64,000 bases of DNA from Sphingorhabdus sp. EL138. GTDB taxonomy: Bacteria; Pseudomonadota; Alphaproteobacteria; Sphingomonadales; Sphingomonadaceae. Both the position numbers and the translations under genes were made by a program. Within the stretch, counting starts at the first letter, position 1. The number at the start of each line of letters is the position of its first letter. The notes beneath the pieces were generated by a model. That model made no database searches and was not told the origin of the DNA. It saw only the letters and a program-made list of their open reading frames with translations. Shown here in pieces: positions 54,483 through 63,511 of the stretch. The stretch spans positions 80,388 through 144,387 of the forward strand of contig NZ_CAMDCK010000004.1 of NCBI RefSeq assembly GCF_945890115.1, read 5' to 3'.

Positions 54483-55199
54483 TTATTTCACCATTTCAAA
54501 TGTGAAGGACATGCCTGCCGCAACGCTGAGCTCGCCAGGCGAAATGGGTGTGGATTTCCCCATGTCATTCATCGACGCACGCACGACTATAGGCATTGCT
54601 GCATAACGCCCTTGATTGTCCGTTTCTTCGATACGCAATACGCGAACGTCATTGTAACCGGCTTTCCGCGCCAGACTGCGCGCCCTGGCTATCGCCATGG
54701 CCCACACCTTGTCACGGGCGGCTTCCCGGAAGCTGCTGTCGTCATCAATGCCAAACATTGGTCCATTGAAATTGGTCGCGCCATCCACTGCAAGCGCATC
54801 AAGGAAAGCGCCAAGCTTTGTCAGGTCGCGTAGCTTGGCATTAACCATGTTCGACGCCTGATAGCCCTTAAAAATCTGCTGCCCGTCGCGATAGTCAAAT
54901 TGCTGGTTCAAATTGATTTGCGTGGTTTGGATATCACGATCCGCAATGCCAAGCGTCTTCAGCCGCGCAACTACAGACGCCATTTGCGCATTATTGGCGC
55001 GGACCGCCGCGCTTGCCGTTGGCGCCAATGTTTGAACGCCAGTTGAAAATGTAGCGATGTCCGGCGGGGTTTCGACGGTTTCTGAGATCGTCAGGTCAAT
55101 GACCGGATTGGCGGTGGTCACATGCACCTCCGTCGCCATCGCGCCACTGGCCATCATCCCGCTCGTCGCAAGCATCGCTGCCAACATAAATTTATGCAT
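54483..55199 (-). CDS. SIMPL-domain (DUF541) protein
   Basis: 238 residues from the ATG at 55199 (GGGAG upstream; the frame opens at 55226). A signal peptide precedes the SIMPL/DUF541 core: TVETPPDIATFSTGVQTLAP-type strands, ANNAQMASVVARLKTLGIAD, then DIQTTQINLNQQFDYRDGQQ. The C-terminal strands are in GRYAAMPIVVRASMN. The family is periplasmic and oligomeric, of uncertain function (oxidative or membrane stress). It lies 27 bases downstream of the dat gene. Confidence 0.9.
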   Translation of the reverse strand: MHKFMLAAMLATSGMMASGAMATEVHVTTANPVIDLTISETVETPPDIATFSTGVQTLAPTASAAVRANNAQMASVVARLKTLGIADRDIQTTQINLNQQFDYRDGQQIFKGYQASNMVNAKLRDLTKLGAFLDALAVDGATNFNGPMFGIDDDSSFREAARDKVWAMAIARARSLARKAGYNDVRVLRIEETDNQGRYAAMPIVVRASMNDMGKSTPISPGELSVAAGMSFTFEMVK

Positions 55200-55226
55200 A
55201 TCAAACTCCCGTTTTGTGCCAACCAT

Positions 55227-56075
55227 TTAGATTGCTGTTCGGCGCGCCCATTCGATATAGGCATGGCGAAGCTGAACGGTTGCCGAACCGGGTTGGCCAT
55301 TGCCGATTAATTGCCCGTTAATCTGCACGACCGGCATCACAAAGCCTGAGGCGGACGACATAAAGGCTTCCGCCGCTTGCTCCGCCTCGCGAATGGAAAA
55401 AGGCCGCTCTTCTATGTGATGTGCCGCAAGCGGCAGCACGGATGCGCGGGTAATGCCGTGTAAAATTTCGCGGTTAAGCGGGTGCGTAACCAAAATGCCC
55501 TCATGCGTGATGATATGCGCGTTTTGCGCGCTGCCTTCGGTAATCCAGCCATTGCGCTCCATCCACGCGTCGTCCGCGCCGCGCACAATCGCCTCATTTT
55601 TCATCATAGAAGCATAGAGCAATTGCGTTGTTTTGATGTCTGCCCTGCCCCAACGCAAATCAGGCATCGTCACCACCCGAATCCCGCGAAGCGCCAATGG
55701 GTTGTCCGCCAGCGTGCGGGATTGCGTAAAGGCAAGAACCGTCGGCGGCGTATCGGCAGGCGGAAACAGAAAGTCGCGGTCTTCAGGCGTGCCGCGTGTG
55801 ACCTGCCAATAGATCATGCCTTCTTCGAGGTTGTTACGCGCCACCAGTTCGCGGCAAATAGCGCGCCACTGGTCTGCGTCTGGTGCGCCTCTTATCCCGA
55901 TTTCTGCGAGCGAGCGGGCAAGGCGTTGGACATGGCCGTCGAAATCCACAAGTTTACCGTCGAGTACCGAGACTACCTCGTAAACAGCGTCTGAAAACAG
56001 GAAGCCTCTGTCGAAGACCGACACCTTGCCCTCGGTTTCGGGGATGTAGTTTCCGTTGAGATAGATAGTGCGCAT
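55227..56075 (-). CDS. dat: D-amino acid aminotransferase
   Basis: A fold-type IV PLP enzyme of 282 residues. N-terminal YLNGNYIPETEGKVSVFDRG, then FSDAVYEVVSVLDGK, the PLP lysine in DIKTTQLLYASMMKNEAI, and the cofactor loop ITEGSAQNAHIITHEGILVT. This pattern fits D-alanine aminotransferase, which makes D-Glu or D-Ala for peptidoglycan; a 4-amino-4-deoxychorismate lyase is the main alternative. It is upstream of the SIMPL gene on the minus strand. Repeats fill the 277-base gap to the uup gene. Confidence 0.85.
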   Translation of the reverse strand: MRTIYLNGNYIPETEGKVSVFDRGFLFSDAVYEVVSVLDGKLVDFDGHVQRLARSLAEIGIRGAPDADQWRAICRELVARNNLEEGMIYWQVTRGTPEDRDFLFPPADTPPTVLAFTQSRTLADNPLALRGIRVVTMPDLRWGRADIKTTQLLYASMMKNEAIVRGADDAWMERNGWITEGSAQNAHIITHEGILVTHPLNREILHGITRASVLPLAAHHIEERPFSIREAEQAAEAFMSSASGFVMPVVQINGQLIGNGQPGSATVQLRHAYIEWARRTAI

Positions 56076-56141
56076 GATCTTTGCCTTGCTGATGCCCTGA
56101 CTGTGTTTTGCGGTTTGCGGTTTGCGTTGATGCCCGAAGTA

Positions 56142-56295
56142 GGATGCTGAAACAAGTTCAGCATGACGCGCGCGTGGTCGGCATCACGATACTGGAAAAT
56201 ATCGATCCTGGAAAATATGATGCCGCGTCGACCTGAACACCCCACCCCGTCACCCTGGACACCCTACCCCGTCACCCTGAACTTGTTTCAGGGTC
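56142..56295. repeat. Cluster of palindromic intergenic repeats
   Basis: Two inverted copies of the same family as 2422-2498: 56142-56168 (TGCTGAAACAAGTTCAGCAT core, itself a perfect palindrome of that core) and 56270-56295 (CACCCTGAACTTGTTTCAGG core). Between them, a short tandem of CCCCGTCACCCTGGACA-type units runs from about 56246 to 56275. It fills most of the dat-uup gap. Confidence 0.78.
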
Positions 56296-56352
56296 TTAAT
56301 TTCCACCGTCACGGTTGCATTGCCGCCACTTGCGTCCTATCCGCCCGTCAAC

Positions 56353-58155
56353 ATGTCAGCACCCCCCATATTCGCTTTCGAAAATCTCGCGCTCCAGCAA
56401 GGTGGTGGCTGGCTGTTTCAGGATATTGATTTGTTCATCGGCGCGCGTGACCGGTTAGCACTGATCGGGCGCAATGGGGCGGGCAAAACGACGTTGATGA
56501 AACTGGTGGCCGGAACGGTCGAAGCTGACAAGGGCAACCGCGTCATCGCGCCCGGCACCAACATTGTGATGTTAGAACAAGACCCCGACGTCAGCGTATT
56601 TAGCAGGCTGGTCGATTTTGCCATTCATGGTGAAAAAGGCCCACCCGAATATGCGGTGCGCGCGATTGCTGACCAATTGGGCATTAATTTGGACCGAGAG
56701 GCAAAGACCGCAAGCGGCGGGGAAAAGCGCCGCGCCGCAATTTGCCGCGCGCTGGCAAGCGAGCCTGACCTGCTGCTGCTGGACGAACCGACCAACCATC
56801 TTGACCTTGCGGCGATTGAATGGCTGGAGGAATGGCTAACGCGCTATCGCGGCGCATTCATGGTGATTAGCCATGACCGAACGTTTCTGACGCGGTTGAC
56901 GCGGCAGACATTCTGGCTGGATCGCGGCCTGCTGCGCCGCAATGAAATCGGCTTTGGCGGTTATGACGCTTGGACTGAACGGGTCTTTGCCGAAGATGCG
57001 CGCAATGCAGACCGTTTGGATGCCAAGTTGAAGATTGAGGCGCATTGGTTGGAACGCGGGGTCACTGCGCGGCGCAAGCGTAACCAAGGTCGCTTGGCCA
57101 AGCTATGGGAAATGCGCGCCGCCCGAGCCGCGATGATTGGCCCGCAAGGTACGGCCAAGCTCGCTGCCGCAAGCGACGACAGCAAAACCAAAACGGTCAT
57201 CAGCGCGCAGAATGTTGGCAAAAGCTTTGGCGATCGCACGATTATCAAGGATTTCACGCTGCGCATTCAACGCGGCGACCGCATCGGCATTGTGGGCGCA
57301 AATGGCACGGGCAAAACAACGCTTATCCGTATGCTGACGGGCGAGACCGAACCCGACACGGGCAGCATTACGCTGTCGCCGACGCTCACGGGCATCGTCA
57401 TTGACCAGCAACGCAAATTGCTGACGCCCGAAAAGCGCGTGCGCGATGTGTTGGCCGATGGCAGCGACTGGATCGATGTGCGCGGCGTGCGCAAGCATGT
57501 GCAGGGTTATCTTAAGGAGTTCCTGTTTGACCCCGCGTTGATTGAGGCCCGGATTGGCTCCTTATCCGGCGGCGAGCAATCGCGCATTTTGCTCGCTCGG
57601 GAATTTGCCCGGGAGGCCAATTTGCTGGTGCTGGATGAGCCGACCAATGACCTTGATCTGGAAACGCTGGACCTGTTGCAAGAGGTTATCGCCGATTATG
57701 ACGGCACGGTTTTAATCGTCAGCCATGACCGCGATTTTCTGGACCGGACGGTCAATTTGACGCTAGGCTTGGATGGATCAGGCCATGTCGATATCATCGC
57801 CGGTGGATATGCTGATTGGGAAGAAAAACGGGACAAGCGGAACAAGCCCGCCGCCAAGAAGGCCGAAAAGGTGGCGTCGTCCGAGCCTAATAATGCGGCC
57901 CCATCAGCGCCAAAAAAGGTCAAGCTGACCTATAAGGATCAGCGCGACTATGACCTCCTGCCAAAGCGCATCACAGACATCGATACCGAGATTGCGGCGG
58001 CGGAAAAGGAAATGAGTGACCCAGCTTTGTACACGCAAAAGCCAGCGCGTTTTGCTGAATTGACCGCAAAGACCGATAGCCTGCGCGCCGAAAAGGATGC
58101 GGCAGAGGAACGTTGGCTCGAACTCGCCATGATGGTCGAAGATTCCACATCCTAG
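56353..58155 (+). CDS. uup: ABC-F ATPase, Uup-like
   Basis: 600 residues with two ABC domains and no membrane part. Walker A motifs are GRNGAGKTT and GANGTGKTT; signatures are ASGGEKRRAAICRAL and LSGGEQSRILLARE; Walker B regions are LLLLDEPTNHLDL and LVLDEPTNDLDL. The linker after the first domain is Arg/Lys-rich. The C-terminal coiled coil (ITDIDTEIAAAEKEMSD and AEERWLELAMMVED) identifies Uup rather than EttA. Its role is probably in ribosome or DNA-recombination intermediate handling. It starts at the ATG at 56353 and shares the CTAG stop tetramer with the next gene. Confidence 0.92.
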   Translation: MSAPPIFAFENLALQQGGGWLFQDIDLFIGARDRLALIGRNGAGKTTLMKLVAGTVEADKGNRVIAPGTNIVMLEQDPDVSVFSRLVDFAIHGEKGPPEYAVRAIADQLGINLDREAKTASGGEKRRAAICRALASEPDLLLLDEPTNHLDLAAIEWLEEWLTRYRGAFMVISHDRTFLTRLTRQTFWLDRGLLRRNEIGFGGYDAWTERVFAEDARNADRLDAKLKIEAHWLERGVTARRKRNQGRLAKLWEMRAARAAMIGPQGTAKLAAASDDSKTKTVISAQNVGKSFGDRTIIKDFTLRIQRGDRIGIVGANGTGKTTLIRMLTGETEPDTGSITLSPTLTGIVIDQQRKLLTPEKRVRDVLADGSDWIDVRGVRKHVQGYLKEFLFDPALIEARIGSLSGGEQSRILLAREFAREANLLVLDEPTNDLDLETLDLLQEVIADYDGTVLIVSHDRDFLDRTVNLTLGLDGSGHVDIIAGGYADWEEKRDKRNKPAAKKAEKVASSEPNNAAPSAPKKVKLTYKDQRDYDLLPKRITDIDTEIAAAEKEMSDPALYTQKPARFAELTAKTDSLRAEKDAAEERWLELAMMVEDSTS

Positions 58156-58649
58156 CCTGGAATGCGGTAAAAGGCCGCCAGCCGATCTAGCGCGATTTTG
58201 AGCACGAGCTTTCCCGACCGCACAGGCCACGACATTTCGCGTTCCGCAGCGGGCACGCTTTCCCCAACGCAAATGACCCGCCACGCAATATCCGACAGAT
58301 CGGGGCCAAGCGCCGTCAACGCGCCGTCAAAGCGGCTTTTGGCCTGAATCATCCGTTCGGTTCGGTTAAGCCCCGATGGCGCACCGCGTTTCTGGCGACT
58401 GCGCGGGATATTCTCCCACGACATAGTCACATGCGGTCCAAGGGCGGCTGATTCATAATCGCCGCGCAATGTCTCACCTGCCAACATTTGTCGGTTCGAC
58501 AAATGGCCGCGCGCATGCAACCACGACAGTGGCGATTCCGACAGGTTAATCGTCACACTGCGCTGGGTTGCATGAATTTCTGCTACTGAGTGTTCGACCA
58601 GCATGCGTGGATCGTGAAATTTCCGGTTCGAATAGGATTTGGCGGGCAT
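58152..58649 (-). CDS. DUF6456-domain protein
   Basis: 165 residues; the C-terminal part (about 45-160) matches DUF6456: INLSESPLSWLHARGHLSNR, then MLAGETLRGDYESAALGPHV, then FDGALTALGPDLSDIAWRVI, then SGKLVLKIALDRLAAFY. The family occurs in Caulobacter and sphingomonads, often with an HTH protein, and may act with DNA. A good SD (AAGGAG) precedes the ATG at 58649. It is divergent from the XRE regulator gene across 88 bases, so a regulator-target pair is likely. Confidence 0.82.
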   Translation of the reverse strand: MPAKSYSNRKFHDPRMLVEHSVAEIHATQRSVTINLSESPLSWLHARGHLSNRQMLAGETLRGDYESAALGPHVTMSWENIPRSRQKRGAPSGLNRTERMIQAKSRFDGALTALGPDLSDIAWRVICVGESVPAAEREMSWPVRSGKLVLKIALDRLAAFYRIPG

Positions 58650-58737
58650 CGATAATCTCCTTTGACTGTTCGAATCACCCTTGCCATGTGGTAAATATTG
58701 TAGGAAAGAAAAAACCTATTTGGTAATGGAGTGCTCC

Positions 58738-59301
58738 ATGCAAAGTCGAATTCGCGATGTTCGAAGGGCCAAAGGCCTGACACTTGCCGATGTGGCAGAA
58801 CGCTGTAAGCCTCCAACAACGGCACAAACCATCGGCCGCCTTGAAACCGGCATGCGCGTGCTTTCACTCATCTGGATTAACCGCATTGCGGACGCTTTAG
58901 GAGTGGATTCCAGCGATCTCGTCGCTTTGCCTGACCAACAATTTCTGTTCGTCGCGGCGGTGCTGCATGAGGACGGAACTTATGCGCCAACGCAGGAGGA
59001 ACGCCTCATGGTGCCCAATGTCAGCGGGAATATGGTCGGGCTTCGTATTGCGGCACCGATGGGCGAATATCGACGCGGGGATGAATTATGGCTGGAGCAG
59101 CTGCAGGCGGAGGATTTTGCCGCTGCGCTGAATTTGGATGTCCTTGTGCCGCGACCGGGCGGGCGGTTCATCTTTGGCCGCTTGCTTGGCCGCGATGCCG
59201 GAAAGCTCCACCTTCTGCCGCTGGAGGCTGGCGCACGTCAGCAGGTCGTGACCTACCCAGCCTGGATTGCCAAAGCCGTCCGGCTCGTCCGCAAGTTATA
59301 A
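58738..59301 (+). CDS. XRE-family regulator with inactive S24-like C-terminus
   Basis: 187 residues from the ATG at 58738 (GGAG upstream). An N-terminal HTH (IRDVRRAKGLTLADVAERCK, then TTAQTIGRLETGMRVLS) is followed by a C-terminal fold like S24/LexA (PNVSGNMVGLRIAAP, then EYRRGDELWLEQL, then RPGGRFIFGRLLGRD). The usual nucleophile position is N in SGNM, and no catalytic Lys is visible, so it is probably not self-cleaving. It is divergent from the DUF6456 gene, which it may regulate. Confidence 0.82.
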   Translation: MQSRIRDVRRAKGLTLADVAERCKPPTTAQTIGRLETGMRVLSLIWINRIADALGVDSSDLVALPDQQFLFVAAVLHEDGTYAPTQEERLMVPNVSGNMVGLRIAAPMGEYRRGDELWLEQLQAEDFAAALNLDVLVPRPGGRFIFGRLLGRDAGKLHLLPLEAGARQQVVTYPAWIAKAVRLVRKL

Positions 59302-59304
59302 CCG

Positions 59305-60294
59305 TTAAGGCTGCGCGCCGAAGTCCTGGCCTATCCGCTCCGCCTTGGAACCCGTCACTTCGTCAGTCGGGACGAAGCTATGTGATCCAACCTTGAGCCA
59401 AATCAGGATCGGCGCGGCCTGATAAATGGACGAATAAGTGCCAACAACAATACCAAATGCCATTGCCATGCTGAAGCCAAAAATGACGTCCGGTCCAAAT
59501 AGCACGAGCACGATCAGCGGTAGCGATATCGATACGCTGGTCATCACCGTACGGGACAAGGTTTCATTGACCGACAGGTTCAACAGCGAGGCCATTTCCA
59601 TTTTTCGGAACTTCATTAGGTTTTCGCGGATACGGTCGTAAATCACGACGGTATCGTTCAAGGAATAGCCGATGATGGTCAGCAGCGCGGCAATGATGTT
59701 CAGGTCAAACTCCCACCCCGTAAGCGCAAAAAGCCCGAAGGTAAGCGTTACGTCATGGACCAAAGACCAGATCGCCCCTACACCAAACTGCCATTCGAAA
59801 CGGAACCAGATATAGATCGAAACCCCGGCCATGGCGGCCAGAAGTGCCAATACCCCTTTGCTGAACAATTCCTCCGAAACTTTGCCGGACACGGAGTCTA
59901 CCCCGTCAATCCGCACATCGGGATGACCCGCCTTCAAACTGCTGGTAATCTTCGCCGTCATCGCATTCGCGAGTTCGGGGTTTTTGTCGGCACCTTCAGG
60001 CAGTTTCATGCGGATCGACACTTGGTTTTCAGCGCCGAAACGCTGAATTGTCGGATCACCATAGCCAAGACTGCCCACCGTCTCGCGTAGTTCGGTCACG
60101 GGCGCCGTGGCGCTTTGCGTAAAGGTCGCGCGGATCATCTGACCGCCGATGAAATCGACGCCAAAGTTCAGGCCCTTGGTCGCGACCAATCCCACCGATG
60201 CCGCCATCAGAACTAGGCTGATCGCAAAGGCCCATACGCGCCATCTGAGAAAGTCAATATTGGTGTCATCACGAACGAGTTTGAGCAGTTTCAT
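59305..60294 (-). CDS. secF: Protein translocase subunit SecF
   Basis: 329 residues with six membrane helices and a periplasmic domain after helix 1 (about 35-140). Motifs: NFGVDFIGGQMIRATFTQSA; the SecF helix regions AAMAGVSIYIWFRFEWQFG and IGYSLNDTVVIYDRIREN (D-x-V-V-I-x-D-R-I-R-E); and TLSRTVMTSVSISLPLIVLV. It uses proton motive force with SecD to aid late protein export. It follows secD by ten bases and converges with the XRE gene. Confidence 0.96.
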   Translation of the reverse strand: MKLLKLVRDDTNIDFLRWRVWAFAISLVLMAASVGLVATKGLNFGVDFIGGQMIRATFTQSATAPVTELRETVGSLGYGDPTIQRFGAENQVSIRMKLPEGADKNPELANAMTAKITSSLKAGHPDVRIDGVDSVSGKVSEELFSKGVLALLAAMAGVSIYIWFRFEWQFGVGAIWSLVHDVTLTFGLFALTGWEFDLNIIAALLTIIGYSLNDTVVIYDRIRENLMKFRKMEMASLLNLSVNETLSRTVMTSVSISLPLIVLVLFGPDVIFGFSMAMAFGIVVGTYSSIYQAAPILIWLKVGSHSFVPTDEVTGSKAERIGQDFGAQP

Positions 60295-60304
60295 ATCAAT
60301 ATCC

Positions 60305-61903
60305 TCAAATCGTCAATTCAGTGGGCCGCGTGCGCTTCACCCAGAGCGACACCCACATGCGGGTGATGGTCACGGCGGTGAAAACCGAGGTCACAATCCC
60401 GATCATAAGGACGACGGCAAATCCGCGAATGGGTCCCGACCCGAAAATGAAGAGCAAAACCGCCGCGATGACGTTGGTGCTGTTCGCGTCGAAAATCGCG
60501 CGGCTTGCTTCTTTGTACCCGAACTCGATGGCCTGCACCACCCGGCGGCCACGTTTCAGTTCTTCGCGAATACGTTCGTTGATCAGGACGTTCGCATCAA
60601 CCGCCGCCCCAATCGTGAGAACAAAGCCCGCAATCCCTGGCAAGGTCAATGTCGCATTGGCAAAGGACATCACGCCCAAAATCATCAACACGTTGATGAT
60701 CAAAGCCACATTGGCATATATGCCGAAACGGCCATATACGAGAAACATGAGCACAAGAATGGCGGTTGTACCAATGACCGCAGCTAAGACGCCGCGACGG
60801 ATGGAGTCAGCGCCAAGGTCGGGACCAACCGAACGTTCCTCCACGATAGTCAAATCCACCGGCAATGCACCAGAGCGCAATGAGATCGATAACGCATTGG
60901 CGCTTTCGGTCGTGAAGCTGCCGGAAATTTGGGATACGCCGCCGAAAATCGGCTCCCGAATTTGCGGCGCGGAAATGACTTGGCCGTCGAGCACAATCGC
61001 GAACAATTTATTCACATTTTGCTGAGTCATCCGGGCAAATCTTTGACCGCCTTCGGAATCAAACTGGATGGTGACAGCAGGCTCATTGGTCTGCTGGTCA
61101 AAGGTCGGGTCGGCCTTGACCAACTTGTCGCCGGATATGCCGCCCAAGCGGCGCACCGCGATGTACGGCAGACCAGTGGGATTATCGGGATAGGGCAAAA
61201 CTTGGCTACCAACACGGGCCTTGCCCTGCGCGGTTTGATCGGGATCAGCTTGTTCATCAACCAACTTGAATTCAAGCTTAGCCGTCTTACCAATCAACGC
61301 CTTCAACGCCTCTGGATCATCCAATCCGGGAACCTGAACGACGATGCGGTTATCACCTTGACGAATGATCGTCGGCTCCAACGTGCCAAGCGCGTTAATC
61401 CGGCGGTCAATGACGTCCTTGGCTGTGTCCATCGCTTGGTCCAGCGCATTTTCGTCGCCTGAGCTTGCCGGTGACAGAATGATGCGGTTGCCATTATTGA
61501 CGCCGATATTCCAATCTCGCGCGCCCAAAGTATTGCTAATCAGCGGCAAGATCACTTCCCGCGCAGCATCGACCTTGGACATGTCGGTGACGTTAAAGCT
61601 AAGTTCACCATTAGTGCGTGAGACATCCGCAATCGCAATTTGCGGATTGGCACGGCGCATCGCTGTGCGGACGCTGTCTTCCAACGCTTCGAGCCGGGCC
61701 TCTGATAGTTGCGACGTGTCCGCCTCCAGCAAGATATGGCTGCCACCTGCAAGATCGAGGCCCAGATTGATCGTGGGTGTGGGCACAAATTGCGCCAGCT
61801 GCGCGCGCATCGACGTCGGCAGCAGGCTCGGAATAGCAAAGGCCATCCCCACGACAAGCACGGTGTTGAGCATCCATATGCGCCAACGGGGAAAATCAAG
61901 CAT
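60305..61903 (-). CDS. secD: Protein translocase subunit SecD
   Basis: 532 residues. The first helix (WMLNTVLVVGMAFAIPSLLP) is followed by a large periplasmic domain (about 30-355; LGLDLAGGSHILLEADTSQL, then RQGDNRIVVQVPGLDDPEAL) and then five further helices, with the SecD signature VDANVLINERIREELKRGR. It is complete for the family. It works with SecF and YajC, whose genes flank it in the order yajC-secD-secF. Confidence 0.97.
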   Translation of the reverse strand: MLDFPRWRIWMLNTVLVVGMAFAIPSLLPTSMRAQLAQFVPTPTINLGLDLAGGSHILLEADTSQLSEARLEALEDSVRTAMRRANPQIAIADVSRTNGELSFNVTDMSKVDAAREVILPLISNTLGARDWNIGVNNGNRIILSPASSGDENALDQAMDTAKDVIDRRINALGTLEPTIIRQGDNRIVVQVPGLDDPEALKALIGKTAKLEFKLVDEQADPDQTAQGKARVGSQVLPYPDNPTGLPYIAVRRLGGISGDKLVKADPTFDQQTNEPAVTIQFDSEGGQRFARMTQQNVNKLFAIVLDGQVISAPQIREPIFGGVSQISGSFTTESANALSISLRSGALPVDLTIVEERSVGPDLGADSIRRGVLAAVIGTTAILVLMFLVYGRFGIYANVALIINVLMILGVMSFANATLTLPGIAGFVLTIGAAVDANVLINERIREELKRGRRVVQAIEFGYKEASRAIFDANSTNVIAAVLLFIFGSGPIRGFAVVLMIGIVTSVFTAVTITRMWVSLWVKRTRPTELTI

Positions 61904-61971
61904 AGATGGGTTCCGAACGAACTATAAAAGCAATATCTGGGGCTAGCGGCAAAGCCGTTCAACCCACAGGG

Positions 61972-62298
61972 TTAATCATTCGCGGCTTTGGCATTGCGCG
62001 ACTGCACATTGGCGATGGTTGACTTGACCGCCTTCACCCGCACATTTGGCGCGATTTCAACTTCGACATGATCGTCGGCAACCTTGGTCACTTTACCCAT
62101 CAGGCCACCAGCGGTCACGACGTCGTCATTCTTCTGTACCGCAGCGATTTTTGCCTCATGCTCCTTCGCCCGCTTTTGTTGTGGACGGATGAGGAAGAGA
62201 TAGAACACCACAAAGATCAGCAGGAGCGGAAACAACTGCACAAAAAATGCCGAACCACCAGCACCACCGGCGGCAGCGCTCAAAATAACAAACTCCAT
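61972..62298 (-). CDS. yajC: Preprotein translocase subunit YajC
   Basis: 108 residues from the ATG at 62298 (GAGG upstream; the frame is open to 62334). One membrane helix (FVQLFPLLLIFVVFYLFLIR) ends in RPQQKRAKEHEAKI, the YajC signature. The C-terminal domain follows (GGLMGKVTKVADDHVEVEIA). It is the first gene of the secDF-yajC operon, so the operon promoter lies between 62299 and the tRNA. Confidence 0.95.
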   Translation of the reverse strand: MEFVILSAAAGGAGGSAFFVQLFPLLLIFVVFYLFLIRPQQKRAKEHEAKIAAVQKNDDVVTAGGLMGKVTKVADDHVEVEIAPNVRVKAVKSTIANVQSRNAKAAND

Positions 62299-62477
62299 GG
62301 AAGACCTCACATTCATTAAGTGGAGCGCCAACATGCAGCGCAGCCCGGAACCAATCGGGCGCGATTATCACCTGCACCCTGCTGACGCAACGTCAAAGCG
62401 TCGACAGCGCGCTTGCTTTTCAAAAACCAGCGCCATATATGCGCGCTTCCACTGACCTCCGCGAGGTCATTGGCGGT

Positions 62478-62554
62478 CGGGACGTAGCGCAGCCTGGTAG
62501 CGCATCACACTGGGGGTGTGGGGGTCGCAGGTTCGAATCCTGTCGTCCCGACCA
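62478..62554 (+). tRNA. tRNA-Pro (GGG)
   Basis: A 77-base cloverleaf with encoded CCA. The acceptor CGGGACG pairs with CGTCCCG; the anticodon stem CACAC/GTGTG holds the loop TGGGGGT, giving anticodon GGG; the T arm contains TTCGAAT. tRNA genes of this kind are common integration sites. What follows to the right looks accessory, but no second copy of the tRNA end is visible in the window. Confidence 0.97.
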
Positions 62555-62763
62555 ATTATTCTAGGCTTTTCTTCACATTTACTCAGAATTTTATCACTAA
62601 GCAATCTGTGGTGACATCACCATGACATCACGCGAAGCAATTTCGCGGACGGTTCAGCGCTAATAACTGCATGCTGTTAGGCATATCCATTCACCTTATC
62701 CGACCCCCGCCGGCTAGAAAGCTAGACGAAAGGTTGCCCCGCCTCCCCTTGACCCAATCGTAT

Positions 62764-63405
62764 TCATCTCAGTCGCCTATCAGCCACAGCCACCCTGCAC
62801 GCCCGCCGCACCGACATTCTATTGCCGACGAACAGATCCCGGGCGCATTGCTGCTCAACCCGGTAAAGGAATTCCTCTTTAGCCAATAATCGCTCCTGAA
62901 GCGCCTGACGGGTGTCTGTGCGTGTGTACTTGGATAGACCCTCAGAGCGCGCTGTGAGCTTCCCTATGGCCTTCTGCGCTCGCGTTACAGCGTCATCGTA
63001 CTGCGAGCGGTAAGGCAGCCCCCAGCCCTTTACTGAGGCGAAGGCTTTGGCGCCCGAGGGCAGAATAAGCTTGCAGCAAAGCCGCTTGGTCTGGGGGCAC
63101 ACAAAGTACCAACGATTGCCGCCAAAACGCATCCGCCTCGATACCAACTGCACTGTTTGCATAATTGGCTGCCCAAAGCATATTCCATCAATTTGCAAGC
63201 TTGGATAAGCGATGTCACCGGTGAATGTTGTGGTCAGGAAGATGTCGCCCACAAGGTTGCTGCCCAATTGCCATCGGCGTTGGAGCCGGTGATCCATGAA
63301 CTCAAGCAGCATTCCATTCTTACGCAGCATGGACGTGTCGAGCGCTATGCAATCTTCTACCGTTGGCTTGTAAGTTCTTGCGGCTGGTGAGGGGAAGGCT
63401 GCCAT
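62764..63405 (-). CDS. Unrecognised protein, accessory type
   Basis: 213 residues with no family that I can name. Visible features: a cysteine cluster NRWYFVCPQTKRLCCKLIL near residue 100 that could bind a metal, strands and aromatic residues up to GWGLPYRSQYDDAVTRA, and a basic, Arg/Leu-rich helical C-terminal third (KLTARSEGLSKYTR, QERLLAKEEFLYRVEQQ). This type of protein is known to me mainly as a hypothetical near mobile elements in alphaproteobacteria, from memory only. The start at 63405 has a weak GCAGGG upstream. Confidence 0.7.
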   Translation of the reverse strand: MAAFPSPAARTYKPTVEDCIALDTSMLRKNGMLLEFMDHRLQRRWQLGSNLVGDIFLTTTFTGDIAYPSLQIDGICFGQPIMQTVQLVSRRMRFGGNRWYFVCPQTKRLCCKLILPSGAKAFASVKGWGLPYRSQYDDAVTRAQKAIGKLTARSEGLSKYTRTDTRQALQERLLAKEEFLYRVEQQCARDLFVGNRMSVRRACRVAVADRRLR

Positions 63406-63434
63406 ACCCTGCTTTCTGACCGAAATCTTTTGTC

Positions 63435-63455
63435 TAATGTAATATTATCACATTA
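63435..63455 (-). promoter_or_regulatory. Palindromic operator candidate before the 62764-63405 gene
   Basis: TAATGT and ACATTA are separated by nine AT-rich bases, forming an inverted repeat 30 bases upstream of the start codon at 63405. A -10-like TAATAT lies inside on the minus strand. A dimeric repressor could bind here. Confidence 0.4.
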
Positions 63456-63489
63456 CGGCGTGGCGCGGTAGCCTGATTTGGCTTTGGGT

Positions 63490-63511
63490 AAAAAAGAGCG
63501 ATACATCGCTC
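63490..63511 (-). terminator. Rho-independent terminator, minus strand
   Basis: On the minus strand the perfect seven-base stem GAGCGAT/ATCGCTC with a two-base loop is followed by TTTTTT. It would end transcripts coming from the gene at 63741 and beyond, and separates them from the 62764-63405 gene. Confidence 0.85.
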
